In this document: in pieces, positions 1 through 8,502 of the stretch
How positions within the stretch are numbered: position 1 is the first letter of the stretch
Layout: the number at the start of each line of letters is the position of its first letter
Origin: Maricaulis sp965242785
Lineage (GTDB): Bacteria; Pseudomonadota; Alphaproteobacteria; Caulobacterales; Maricaulaceae
NCBI GenBank assembly: GCA_965242785.1
Contig: CBDETA010000004.1
Location: forward strand, 1,054,001-1,118,000
Direction: 5' to 3'
Length of the DNA stretch: 64,000 nucleotides
Position numbers and translations under genes: made by a program
Notes under the pieces: model-generated
What the model saw: only the letters and a program-made list of their open reading frames with translations
The model's database searches: none
Told to the model about the DNA's origin: nothing

Positions 1-1690
1 CGTACTCGATGCGGTCGGACGCCTTGAGTGCGGGGGAAGCGATTTCCAGCGCTGCGACCCAGTCCGACACGCCAAACCGGGAAATTCCGGCGACGAAATG
101 GCCGGGGAAGTTGGCCAGGACCGCATTGACCATGTAGCCGCCATAGGACCCGCCGGAGACGGCGGCGCGGTCGACATCGACCCGACCGTCGGCGCGCAAG
201 TGTTCCAGCATGTCGATCAGGTCGCGCACGCTGTCGAGCCGGTTCTGGCGGTCGTCCAGCGTCACATAGGTTCGCCCGAAACCGGTGGAGCCGCGGACAT
301 TCGGCTGAAAGACGGCAACGCCGCGATCGACATGATATTGCACCACGGGTTCAAAACTCGCCACGGACTGGCTGGTCGGTCCGCCATGGACTTCCACCAG
401 CAGGGGCGGCAGGCCATCGCCGGCGGATGCGGCGTCGGGCAGGTAGAGCAGGCCCTGCAGCTCGACCCCGTCCCGCGCCGTCATCCGGATCGATTGCGGC
501 CGGACCAGACGGTCCGGATCCAGACCGGCAAGGGTGGATTGGAAGGTGTGGTCCAACGAGCCGGTTGCCATGTCCCAGACCAGGATATCCCCGGGCGTGC
601 GCCAGCCATTGACGGTGATGGCGAGCCGGTTGGAGTTGTCCGTGCAGCTGAGCCAGTAGTAGCCCTCCGGAAGATCCGGCGGGGTCAGGTCTTCACCGCT
701 GGCCAGGTCCCGCACATGCAGGTGGAAGAAGCCGTCATGATTGGTGGTCCAGGCGAGATAGCGGTCATCGCTTCCGCACAACATGACACTGCCGCTGTCA
801 GCGGCCTCGGAATGGATGGTCTCCATCTCTCCGGTCGCAAAAACATAGCGCGTCACGGCGGCAAACTCGTGATTGAGGTTGGTGGCGAACCAGACACTCT
901 CCCCGTCATCGCTCCAGGCAAAACCGCCATCGCCATGATTGGCGCGCGGGTCCGGTTCCGACAGGGTGGTCAGTTCGCCGCTGGCCAGGTCCAGCACGAA
1001 GAGATTGTCGGAATCCTCGCCGACCGCCTCGGTGACGATGACCCGCTCCCCGCCGGGCGAAATGGCGCCTGCGCGGAAGGCAAACTCGCCCTCGAACTTC
1101 AGTTCGCTCAGACCGGTTGCGAGGTCGGCGACATAGATGTCGAAATCCAGCCCGTTCCGCTCGGTCGAGGCGTAGACAATGGACGCGCTGTCGGCGGTGA
1201 TGTCGCCAAAGCTGCGAAAGCCATTGGCCGTTGCGGGCAGAAGCAGGCGTTCGCTCGATCCATCCGCACTGACGAAATAATAGGCGGGCCGCTCATTGCC
1301 GTCATTGTCGGCGCCGTAGATCAGGCCGCTCCCGTCCGGCAGCCAGCGATAGAAGGAGATGCCATTGCCGAAGGTCAGCTGTCTGGGCTGACCGCCCGCG
1401 GCGGAGCTGATCCACAATTGCTCCAGACCGGTGATGTCCTGGGCAAAGGCGACCTGGCTGCCGTCGGGCGACAACAGTCCGCGCCCGACACCGGAGGCCA
1501 TCAGATAGCGGCCGATATCAGCCGGGTCCTCTCCGGCCAGGCCAACGCTCATCGGTTCATCGGAAGGCTCGATTGCTTCAATGGACAAGTCGGCCCCGGC
1601 ATGGCCGCCGGCCGTGTTCGTGGTCTGGGCAAAGGCACCGCCGGTGATCAGGCAGGCAGCCAGCATTGTCTGGACCAGGCGTTCCATCAT
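1..1690 (-). CDS. S9 family peptidase (prolyl oligopeptidase type), secreted, C-terminus beyond window edge
   Basis: Reading the minus strand from ATG at 1690 gives a protein with a short signal peptide (cleavage likely after the Ala-Phe-Ala near residue 20). A long stretch of beta-propeller-like repeats follows (SPDGSQVAF, WLPDGSGLIY, SDDGESVWF), then the start of an alpha/beta-hydrolase domain. The nucleophile motif GGSYGGY (GxSxG) is visible at about 120-140 on the plus-strand coordinates, preceded by VHGGPTSQ, which fits the oxyanion region of acylaminoacyl/dipeptidyl peptidases. The frame is open to base 1, so the catalytic Asp and His lie outside. A GGAG-like site precedes two consecutive ATGs (1690 and 1687). 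It probably cleaves short peptides in the periplasm or outside the cell. Family assignment is firm; the exact substrate class is not. Confidence 0.9.
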   Translation of the reverse strand, partial: MMERLVQTMLAACLITGGAFAQTTNTAGGHAGADLSIEAIEPSDEPMSVGLAGEDPADIGRYLMASGVGRGLLSPDGSQVAFAQDITGLEQLWISSAAGGQPRQLTFGNGISFYRWLPDGSGLIYGADNDGNERPAYYFVSADGSSERLLLPATANGFRSFGDITADSASIVYASTERNGLDFDIYVADLATGLSELKFEGEFAFRAGAISPGGERVIVTEAVGEDSDNLFVLDLASGELTTLSEPDPRANHGDGGFAWSDDGESVWFATNLNHEFAAVTRYVFATGEMETIHSEAADSGSVMLCGSDDRYLAWTTNHDGFFHLHVRDLASGEDLTPPDLPEGYYWLSCTDNSNRLAITVNGWRTPGDILVWDMATGSLDHTFQSTLAGLDPDRLVRPQSIRMTARDGVELQGLLYLPDAASAGDGLPPLLVEVHGGPTSQSVASFEPVVQYHVDRGVAVFQPNVRGSTGFGRTYVTLDDRQNRLDSVRDLIDMLEHLRADGRVDVDRAAVSGGSYGGYMVNAVLANFPGHFVAGISRFGVSDWVAALEIASPALKASDRIEY

Positions 1691-1752
1691 CTCTCTCCGC
1701 CGATAGACAGGACCGAGACTAGGGGCGGCATGATCGAGCGGCAAGCGCGGGA

Positions 1753-2217
1753 CTAGTTGTCCGGGGCCTCGTCCGGATCGGGAACGATGCGAAACCTGGC
1801 GCGCAAGGCTTCCGGTGTCTCTGCGGGCCGCGCACGGGGCGTCTCATCGGCCTGCGTGGGCGTCTCGGACTCCAGATCGTCATGGATATCGCGCGAGCGC
1901 GAGGTTTTCTGGGGCGTTTTCTTGCGGAAGCCATGGCCGCGCGACATCGGCTTGCGGGCCTTGCCCTTTGCCTTCTTCTCGATCTCGCGCAGCTTGTAGG
2001 CCTGGCGTACGGAGAGGGCTTCCTCGGCGGATCCCTTTTCCGGGTCGCTGAAGGCGGAGCCGAAGGTTTCCAGCCGCTCCTCCAGGGAGCCGAGGAATTC
2101 GCCCTCCCATTCGGACAATTCCGTGTCCGGCGTGCCCGCCTCTTCGGCGGCCCGGCGAGCCCGTTTCAGGCGGCTGAGCGCCTTTCGGGTCTTCTTCTCG
2201 TCGATCTTGCGCGCCAT
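1753..2217 (-). CDS. Small highly charged protein of unknown function
   Basis: 154 residues, rich in Lys/Arg and Glu. The N-terminal half (MARKIDEKK onward) looks helical and possibly coiled-coil; the C-terminal half is low-complexity with Pro, Thr and Arg and is probably disordered. No signal peptide or membrane segment is seen. I chose ATG 2217 because GAGAGG lies 5 bases upstream; the longer frame starts only with TTG. It begins 28 bases after the GapR stop on the same strand, so co-transcription with GapR is likely. I do not recognise a family. A basic, charged protein next to a nucleoid protein suggests, but does not show, a nucleic-acid role. Confidence 0.7.
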   Translation of the reverse strand: MARKIDEKKTRKALSRLKRARRAAEEAGTPDTELSEWEGEFLGSLEERLETFGSAFSDPEKGSAEEALSVRQAYKLREIEKKAKGKARKPMSRGHGFRKKTPQKTSRSRDIHDDLESETPTQADETPRARPAETPEALRARFRIVPDPDEAPDN

Positions 2218-2244
2218 GTCGCCTCTCAAGCCGAGGCGGGCAGG

Positions 2245-2535
2245 TTAGCCTTCAACGGCGCCGAGATACAGTTCCAACAGCGCGTCGGCTTCCTGGCGTT
2301 CGCGGCGGTCGATCTTGCGCAGGGACACCACCTTGCGGAGGATCTTGGTGTCGAATCCCATCGACTTGGCTTCGGCATAGACGTCTTTCATGTCGGCCAT
2401 GACCGCAGCCTTGTCCTCTTCCAGCCGCTCGATGCGCGAGACGAAGGCCTTGATGTGATCCCGGGCAGCGCCACCGATGGCGTCGGACTGGTCAATCGGG
2501 CCGGTGGATTCAAGCGTGGTGTCGGTGAAAGCCAT
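2245..2535 (-). CDS. gapR: GapR-like DUF2312 nucleoid-associated protein
   Basis: 96 residues. The whole protein matches the DUF2312/UPF0335 pattern: an N-terminal lead, then a long helix with IKAFVSRIERLEEDKAAV and a C-terminal segment with MGFDTKILRKVVSLRK and ALLELYLG. In Caulobacter this family (GapR) is an essential small protein that binds AT-rich, overtwisted DNA ahead of forks and RNA polymerase as a tetramer; that role is carried over from the family, not shown here. Length is typical. The ATG at 2535 lies behind a purine-rich GTTCC-CCC region (no strong SD). It is the first gene of a likely two-gene unit with the charged protein downstream. Confidence 0.92.
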   Translation of the reverse strand: MAFTDTTLESTGPIDQSDAIGGAARDHIKAFVSRIERLEEDKAAVMADMKDVYAEAKSMGFDTKILRKVVSLRKIDRRERQEADALLELYLGAVEG

Positions 2536-2599
2536 GGGGGAACCTCAATGTCGGAACGGGCGGGGAGACTAGTGCTCCTGCGGGCCGTCCTCAACCCGT

Positions 2600-3562
2600 T
2601 CAGCCAGCCATCCGGCCCGTTTCGCGCAGTTGTCGCTGTACCGTCTCGACCGCTTCGCGTACGCGCTGGGGATGATGGTGGTGCAGATTGTGGCCGGCCC
2701 CGGAAATCCACACCATCTCCGCCCGTTTCATGCGCCGGGCGACATGGCCACCATGACGCAGAGACCACAGCACGGTGTCAGCTTTGCCGGCCAGGAACAC
2801 CGTGGGGTGGTCGAGGGTTTCGTAGAGATGTTCCTGCTGCTCCAGATGCGTGTTCACATGGCGCATGTCGGCGGAATTGGCCTTCCAGGTCCGCGGACGC
2901 AGCAGCAGGGACAGGGCGGAGCGTTCGACATAGCCCTCTGGCACTGGCTCGGGATGAAAGGCCGAGACCGCTCCGGCGGCGGCCTGTCCGCGCCCGATCA
3001 GCGGCACGATGATGCGGCTGATCAAGGGGCCGATACCGGGCCAGAAACTGGCGGCATTGAACCAGGCCGCCTGACCGATCCAGGCCGAAAGCGCCGGGGC
3101 GAGCAGCACGAGGCCCTGCACGCGTTTGGGGTGGTCGATGGCGAGCCGCATGGCGATGGCGCCGCCCCAGGAATGCCCGACCACAGTGACGGCATCGATG
3201 TCCATCCGGTCGAGAAACCGGGCGATGAGCGCGGCTTCGCGTTGCGGAGACCAGGGTCCTGCAGGCCGGTCCGACCAGCCCAGTCCCGGACGGTCCAGCC
3301 AGACCACGGGCAGGCCGGCGAAGGCCTTGTCCAGGGCCATGAAGGGCTCTTCCAGATTGGACGCGGCGCCGTGCAGCACAAGAACAGCCGTCCGGGACAC
3401 CGGACCGGTGCGCCGGTAGTGAAGCTTGACGCCATCGACATCCAGGAAATCGCCACCGGCCGGATGCGCCTTTTCGATCCGGCGCGTCTGCCGCCAGGCC
3501 CAGAAGGCCAGCGCCGCGACCGCACCGAGCGCGGCGAGGCCTGCGATCAGGACGGGGCTCAT
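2600..3562 (-). CDS. Membrane-anchored alpha/beta hydrolase
   Basis: 320 residues. Residues 3-23 form one hydrophobic N-terminal anchor, followed by a classical alpha/beta-hydrolase fold. LVLHGAASN supplies the oxyanion HG motif (about 62-69). GHSWGG holds nucleophile Ser131. An Asp in LAGKADTV and a His in GAGHNLHHHH near the C-terminus complete a catalytic triad. It resembles esterase/epoxide-hydrolase-like enzymes, but the substrate cannot be read from sequence. It starts 10 bases after the stop of the upstream TPR gene on the same strand, so the two are probably co-transcribed. Confidence 0.88.
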   Translation of the reverse strand: MSPVLIAGLAALGAVAALAFWAWRQTRRIEKAHPAGGDFLDVDGVKLHYRRTGPVSRTAVLVLHGAASNLEEPFMALDKAFAGLPVVWLDRPGLGWSDRPAGPWSPQREAALIARFLDRMDIDAVTVVGHSWGGAIAMRLAIDHPKRVQGLVLLAPALSAWIGQAAWFNAASFWPGIGPLISRIIVPLIGRGQAAAGAVSAFHPEPVPEGYVERSALSLLLRPRTWKANSADMRHVNTHLEQQEHLYETLDHPTVFLAGKADTVLWSLRHGGHVARRMKRAEMVWISGAGHNLHHHHPQRVREAVETVQRQLRETGRMAG

Positions 3563-3572
3563 TTTGCAAGCC

Positions 3573-4154
3573 TCACAGTGCGCGGCCGGCGAGGGCGTCG
3601 TTCAAGCGGTCCCGGGCACTGCGTGCGGCCTCATGCGCGGGATAGATGGCAAGGGCGGCCTCATAGGCGTCCAGCGCCGCCTCCCAGGCTTCGGCGCGCT
3701 CCAGCACGCGGCCGAGCGTGAGATAGGCATCATAGCGGCGCGGCTCGAGGGTCAGCGCCGTGTTCAGCGTCTCCAGCGCATACGCCCAGTCCTCGAACCC
3801 GGCGGCGACACGGCCGGCGGCGAGCCAGCCTTCGGCGAAATCGGGCTGCAGCTGGGTGACATGGTCGTACATGCGTGCGGCGATGTCGTCATTACCGGCG
3901 GCCTCGGCCGCGGCACCGCGATCCATCAGCAGCGCGATCGTGTCGGAGCCTGAATGGGACCACAGGGCGTGTATCTCGTCGATCAGCGGCGCTGCATCGC
4001 GCGGGGTCTCGGCGGCGGCCAGGGCATCCAGGCGTTCGCTCAGCCGCTGCTGCGGCGTGCGGAATTCTGTCTGCGGCGCCACGGCCACATCGGCGGTCGG
4101 TGCGTCCTGCAGGGCCAAGGCCCCCAGCATGGCGATCAGCGTCATCACGGTCAT
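3573..4154 (-). CDS. Secreted tetratricopeptide-repeat protein
   Basis: 193 residues. An N-terminal hydrophobic stretch (MTLIAMLGALALQ) acts as a signal peptide or anchor. After a Pro/Ala linker there are about three TPR-like helical pairs, recognisable by the spacing of W/L/G/Y/A/P residues (FAEGWLAAGRVAAGFEDWAYA, YDAYLTLGRVLERAEAWEAA, LDAYEAALAIYPAHEAA). TPR proteins are protein-binding scaffolds; the partner here is unknown. Start codon choice is uncertain between 4154 and an ATG three codons inside. It lies immediately upstream of the alpha/beta-hydrolase gene. Confidence 0.8.
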   Translation of the reverse strand: MTVMTLIAMLGALALQDAPTADVAVAPQTEFRTPQQRLSERLDALAAAETPRDAAPLIDEIHALWSHSGSDTIALLMDRGAAAEAAGNDDIAARMYDHVTQLQPDFAEGWLAAGRVAAGFEDWAYALETLNTALTLEPRRYDAYLTLGRVLERAEAWEAALDAYEAALAIYPAHEAARSARDRLNDALAGRAL

Positions 4155-4238
4155 GCCGGCAAGGATAGCCCGGGCCGGGCGCGCGTCCAGCGGGAAGCAT
4201 CAGAACGTGGACAGGAATTAACCGCGCGGGTGCGAAAC

Positions 4239-4703
4239 CTACCGGGCCAGCGTGGCTGCCCGGAACCAGAAGGAGCCGATGGACTCGACAATGTTCTCGT
4301 ATTCCTCGACCCGGAAAGGCTTGGTCAGGAAGGCATTGGCGTGGAGGTCATAACAGTCCTGCACATCGCGCGGGGCGGAGGATGTGGTGAGCATGAGGAC
4401 CGGAATGTGGCGCAGTTCGGCCTTCGACTTGATCGCCCGCAGCACATCTCGCCCGTCCAGCCGCGGCAGGTTCAGGTCCAGCAAAACCAGGTCGGGCAGG
4501 TCCGGGGCATCCTCTCCAGGCGGCGGGGTCAAGCGTGCGATGGCAGCCTCTCCGTTGCGGGCGACCTCAATTCTGTGCGGGTAGCTGGCCTGTTCGAACG
4601 CATCCAGAATGAGGAACTCGTCGCCCGAATTGTCTTCGACCAGCAGGATGCGGGGCGGCGCTGGCTTGGCACCAGGGTCAGAGTTCATCGGCGGGCCTGT
4701 CAT
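4239..4703 (-). CDS. Rcp1-like single-domain response regulator
   Basis: 154 residues, a lone receiver domain with no output domain. The acidic pocket is LVEDNSGDE (about 21-29), the phosphoacceptor is Asp76 in VLLDLNLP, Thr-Thr-Ser follows at the T position (LMLTTSS), and Lys sits in FLTKPF. The extended loop between beta-3 and the pocket (RLTPPPGEDAPDLPDL) is typical of Rcp1 regulators that pair with phytochrome-like or PAS kinases. The gene overlaps the 3' end of the upstream kinase gene by 11-26 bases depending on start (4703 or the ATG at 4688), so translation is coupled and the kinase is the obvious partner. Confidence 0.92.
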   Translation of the reverse strand: MTGPPMNSDPGAKPAPPRILLVEDNSGDEFLILDAFEQASYPHRIEVARNGEAAIARLTPPPGEDAPDLPDLVLLDLNLPRLDGRDVLRAIKSKAELRHIPVLMLTTSSAPRDVQDCYDLHANAFLTKPFRVEEYENIVESIGSFWFRAATLAR

Positions 4704-7266
4704 GCTTGGGCAGAGTGAAGGTAAAGCGGCTGCCGCCGCCGGGGTTGGCCGCTATCCATATCACACCGCCATGGCCTTCGATGATTTTTCGCGTAATGGC
4801 GAGGCCCATCCCGGTGCCCGAGAATTCGTCCTTGCCATGCAACCGCTTGAAGGGTTGGAACACGGCATCACGGTATTTCGGATCGATACCGATGCCATTG
4901 TCGGATATCGAAATTTGCCAGCAATCGGGTTTCTCTTCTGCCTCGATGGCGATGTCCGGAACCGTGTCCTTGTTCCGGTATTTGAGCGCATTGCCGATCA
5001 GGTTCTGGAACACCTGGCCCAGCTGGATTGCATGACCGGCAACCTCGGGCATGTCGCCGACGACGATCCGGGCCTGCGCGGGCCTGGTCGTGGTTTCCAG
5101 ATTGCCCAGCACATCGATCAACACATCGCCCAGATTGACCGACTTGAGTGGCGTCTGGGATTCGTGCGCGATGCGGCCATAGGTCAAAAGATCGGAAATC
5201 AGTGCCTGCATGCGCTCGGCCGCGGCGATGGAGTGCTCGATGTATTTCAGCCCTGATCCGCCCAGTTGCGCGCCATGACGCCGGGCCAGCAGCGCATTGA
5301 AATTGGAGATCAGGCGCAAGGGTTCCTGAAGGTCATGGCTGGCGGCGAAAGCAAAGCGCTCAAGTTCCTCATTGGCGCGCGACAGCTCGGAGATGAACTG
5401 GTCGCGCTCGGCCTGCCGGGCCTCGCGATCGGTGATGTCGCGGAGCACGATGACGCGCCCGGCGGCTTCCTCGCCCGGATTGGCAAGGGGGGCGCTGGAA
5501 AACTCGACGGCGGTCTCGCTGCCATCTGCGCGTTCCAGGCGCAAGGTCTGGTCCTTTGTGACCGGGTCGCCCAAAGACAAAAGCCTGTCAGCGGTTGCCG
5601 GGGACAGAAGTGCAGACAAGGGACTCCCCTCGATGCCCTCGTTGCGGCCGTGCAGCAATTGCAGGGCCGCCGGATTGGCAGTCCGGATATGCCCGTCGCC
5701 GTCCAGGGCCAGGATGCCGTCCGCGGCGTGCTCGAGAACGGCGGCCAAATCGCGGGCCAGACGCTCCACTTCAACGGTCTTCTGGTCGACCAGGCGCTGG
5801 ACGAGGTCGGTCCTGGCTGTGGACATCATGCTCAAGGCATTGAGCAGTGCCGTGAACAGCAAGCCAGAGACCAACAGCGCCCAAGACGTCAGGTCCTGAT
5901 GTTCGGCCAGGAAGCGGTAGGTCGCCGAGTAGCGCAATTCCAGGTCCAGCCCCGCCGTGCCCAGCGGGTAGGTGATCTGCAGGGGGCTGTCTGATGGGTC
6001 TTCCAATCCGGCGAGGCGCATCGGCACCGGCCCACTTGGATCGGTCAAGGTGACAATGAAGCTGGGGGTCTGCGGGATGGCGCCTCGGTGCAGGATGCCG
6101 CCCCAGCTCATCTCGGCTATGGCCAGGCCGGCCAGGGGCGCTCCGGCCGGGGCCCGACCGTTGCTTGCTGGCATCTGCACCGAGCCGGGAGCGGCAATGA
6201 GCAGGCGTGCCGTGTCCGGATCGCTGCCGATGCTCAGCGCCTCGACGCGACCGGAGGCTTGCACGCGCTCCAGAAGGAGCCGGAAGTCGTCTTCAGGCAC
6301 CAGGGTTTGCAGGGCAGGATAGGGGGCGTCCCCGGACAGGGGTACAAGGATCGGGTCCGTCCAGGTGCCGGGTTGCGGATTGACATAGTGCGGTGCTGCT
6401 TCGCCAGGTCCGTCAACGCGAGACGCCCAATGAACGGTGCGCTCGCCGGGGAAGTCGCTGAACACGATCCCGACAAAGGTGTCGAACTCCTCCTCGGTAA
6501 CGGATTCCGAGGCCGCGAACAGGCCACTCAATTCGGTCAGGCGGCGATTGATACTGATCATCTGCTCGACGATGTGGATGCGGTGCTGCGTCGTCAGCGA
6601 GCGGAAGGCTTCGCGACGGTCTGAGGTCGCGTCCATTCGGCTCACGATGAAGAGAATCGCCAGAACGGTCATCAGAATGGCCATGGGAATGGCCACGGTG
6701 ATCTTGCGGCGCAAGGAGACCGTTTCCGGCGCACAAACAAGCAGAATGAAGGGTGCGAAGACGATGGTCCCGACCACGCTGGAGACCCAGGCCCGGGCGC
6801 TCACTGACGCAAAGCCTAGATCCGGGTCCAGTCCTGCAGCGAACACGCCGGCAGAAAAGCATAGGGCCATTGGAATGGCCGCAAGCGGGGCGGCGAACAG
6901 GGCGATGCGCGCCAGGTCCGGCAGGCGTTCGAGCGTGCTGAAGCGGTCCTTGTCAATGCCGCGCCAGGCCAGCCGGGCGATTTCGGCCTGGCCGATCGTG
7001 CCCACGGCGATCAGGGCGGCGAAGATCGTGGCGGTCATCAGCGATGTGCCGAAGATGCGCAGGCTCAGGTCCAGCGCCGTGACGAAGGTCGCCAGGGCCA
7101 GTGGCAGCAGCATGAGCCGACCCCAGAGTCGCGACGCTGCGACGGCAAGACCGGCGGGGATCCAAACCGGCACCAGAAAGTCCGGCGGCACCGACAGCGC
7201 CACGGAAACCTCGCCCAGCGCCAGGGCAGCGAGTCCGATGTATAAGGCTTTCTGCGTGCGCGACAT
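4678..7266 (-). CDS. MASE1-CHASE-PAS sensor histidine kinase
   Basis: 862 residues. Residues about 5-210 hold several hydrophobic helices of MASE1 type. About 230-440 is a periplasmic CHASE-like sensor domain, closed by a transmembrane helix near 460-480. A PAS domain follows (about 505-615, NPAALQLLHGR). The dimerisation helix carries the phosphoacceptor in AASHDLQEP (His644), followed by the ATPase with the N box QNLIGNALKY (from 752), DNGIGID (from 789) and GTGMGLA (from 817). The H-box form and architecture match kinases that signal to Rcp1-type regulators, and such a regulator overlaps its stop codon. CHASE domains often sense small molecules such as cytokinin-like adenines or amino acids; the ligand here is unknown. 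Confidence 0.93.
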   Translation of the reverse strand: MSRTQKALYIGLAALALGEVSVALSVPPDFLVPVWIPAGLAVAASRLWGRLMLLPLALATFVTALDLSLRIFGTSLMTATIFAALIAVGTIGQAEIARLAWRGIDKDRFSTLERLPDLARIALFAAPLAAIPMALCFSAGVFAAGLDPDLGFASVSARAWVSSVVGTIVFAPFILLVCAPETVSLRRKITVAIPMAILMTVLAILFIVSRMDATSDRREAFRSLTTQHRIHIVEQMISINRRLTELSGLFAASESVTEEEFDTFVGIVFSDFPGERTVHWASRVDGPGEAAPHYVNPQPGTWTDPILVPLSGDAPYPALQTLVPEDDFRLLLERVQASGRVEALSIGSDPDTARLLIAAPGSVQMPASNGRAPAGAPLAGLAIAEMSWGGILHRGAIPQTPSFIVTLTDPSGPVPMRLAGLEDPSDSPLQITYPLGTAGLDLELRYSATYRFLAEHQDLTSWALLVSGLLFTALLNALSMMSTARTDLVQRLVDQKTVEVERLARDLAAVLEHAADGILALDGDGHIRTANPAALQLLHGRNEGIEGSPLSALLSPATADRLLSLGDPVTKDQTLRLERADGSETAVEFSSAPLANPGEEAAGRVIVLRDITDREARQAERDQFISELSRANEELERFAFAASHDLQEPLRLISNFNALLARRHGAQLGGSGLKYIEHSIAAAERMQALISDLLTYGRIAHESQTPLKSVNLGDVLIDVLGNLETTTRPAQARIVVGDMPEVAGHAIQLGQVFQNLIGNALKYRNKDTVPDIAIEAEEKPDCWQISISDNGIGIDPKYRDAVFQPFKRLHGKDEFSGTGMGLAITRKIIEGHGGVIWIAANPGGGSRFTFTLPKHDRPADEL

Positions 7267-7364
7267 GGTTCAGCCGGTCCGACCCCGTTCGGGGCAGGTT
7301 AGCTGTCATCGATCCATCAGGGCAAATTAACGCCACTGGAACATTCAGATCAGACGCACGAACA

Positions 7365-7392
7365 CAGGCGCCACCCGATCGGGTGGCGCCTG
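7365..7392 (-). terminator. Perfect 12-bp stem downstream of the acyl-CoA dehydrogenase pair
   Basis: CAGGCGCCACCC and GGGTGGCGCCTG flank a GATC loop, making a perfect 28-base palindrome. It lies 27 bases past the stop of the acyl-CoA dehydrogenase at 7420 and between two minus-strand genes. The following minus-strand bases (GTGTTCGTGCG) are only weakly T-rich, so it may be a terminator with a poor U tract or an mRNA 3' end stabiliser. Confidence 0.65.
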
Positions 7393-7419
7393 ATTCATGT
7401 CTTGAACCCCGGGGAAATT

Positions 7420-8499
7420 TCAGGCGGCGCGGGTGATGTCGGTCAGGGCCATCACCTTGTGCAGCTGATCCTGCGTATCGCCCAGCTGATGGTCGATCAT
7501 GATCAGGCGCTTGGCATAGTGCGAGCCGGCATATTCCCAGGTCATGCCGATGCCGCCATGCATCTGCACGCATTCCTCGGCGACCAGCTTGCCGGCGCGG
7601 CCGATCAGGTTCTTCGCCTTGGCGACGGCCAGCGCCCGCTCATCGGTTTCCAGCTTGCTGGCCGCGTGGATGACGATGGACCGGGCCTGCTCGATCTCGA
7701 TGGAGAAATCGACCAGACGATGCTGCAAGGCCTGGAACAGGGCGATCGGACGGCCGAATTGCTGACGCTGCATGAGATAGTCGCGCGTCATGTCCTTCAT
7801 GACATCCATGGCGCCGACGGCCTCGGCGCACAGAGCCAGCCGTCCGGCATCCAGCGCCGCTTCGATCGCGTCCAGCGCGTCCTCGGCGAGGCAGGTCGCA
7901 GCAGTCTTGTCCAGGATGACCTCGGCAGCACCGCCGCCATCGATCATCGGATAGGACAGGATTTCTGCATCTGTGGCCTTCACCTCATAGACGCCGATGG
8001 CGCCGGAGGCGGACTTGGCGGCCACCAGGATCCAGTCGGCCGCCTGGCCGCCATAGACCACGGTCTTGCGTCCGGTCAGCGTGTCACCGGACGCCGTCGT
8101 GGTGATCTGGGTGATGTCACCGAAGGCATCGGTTTCGTCAAAGGCAAAGGCGGCTTTTTCGGCTCCGGCAATGATCGCTTCAACGCGTCCGGACTGACCG
8201 AAAGCGGCATAGAGGCGAAGGGCCAGGAGGTTGGCCAGCAGCGGCTCCGGGCACAGCGCCCGCCCGGCTTCCTCGAACACGGTCGAGATGTCGAAGCCGG
8301 CACCGCCGAACCCGCCCTGGTCCTCGGTGACCAGGGCACCCAGAATGCCCAGCTCGGCCAGGCCGGCCCAGGCACCCGCGTCATGGCAGGCGCCCTCATA
8401 GGCAATCTTGTTGCGGTGTTCGGCGGGGAAGGTGTCAGCCAGGAAACGACGGAAGCTGTCCGCGATCATCCGGCGATCGTCTGTCGGCGTGAAATCCAT
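7420..8499 (-). CDS. Acyl-CoA dehydrogenase, shorter subunit of a tandem pair
   Basis: 359 residues with the three-part acyl-CoA dehydrogenase fold: an N-terminal helical domain (GILGALVTEDQGGFG), a divergent middle beta domain, and the C-terminal FAD-contacting helices (REYLM-type QRQQFGRPIALFQALQHRLVD and CVQMHGGIGMTWEY). It is shorter than the usual 380-400 residues and its middle domain is poorly conserved. The start is at 8499, 3 bases after the stop of the preceding acyl-CoA dehydrogenase, with GGAGCC upstream. Adjacent long and short acyl-CoA dehydrogenases often form heterotetramers in steroid or CoA-thioester side-chain catabolism; I infer the same here. FAD-dependent alpha,beta-dehydrogenation of an unknown acyl-CoA is the likely reaction. 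Confidence 0.92.
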   Translation of the reverse strand: MDFTPTDDRRMIADSFRRFLADTFPAEHRNKIAYEGACHDAGAWAGLAELGILGALVTEDQGGFGGAGFDISTVFEEAGRALCPEPLLANLLALRLYAAFGQSGRVEAIIAGAEKAAFAFDETDAFGDITQITTTASGDTLTGRKTVVYGGQAADWILVAAKSASGAIGVYEVKATDAEILSYPMIDGGGAAEVILDKTAATCLAEDALDAIEAALDAGRLALCAEAVGAMDVMKDMTRDYLMQRQQFGRPIALFQALQHRLVDFSIEIEQARSIVIHAASKLETDERALAVAKAKNLIGRAGKLVAEECVQMHGGIGMTWEYAGSHYAKRLIMIDHQLGDTQDQLHKVMALTDITRAA

Positions 8500-8502
8500 G
8501 GA

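Noticed and set aside
98..1756. A 552-residue plus-strand frame opposite the S9 peptidase
   Set aside because: The minus strand encodes a clear S9 peptidase with GGSYGGY; the plus frame is an antisense shadow.
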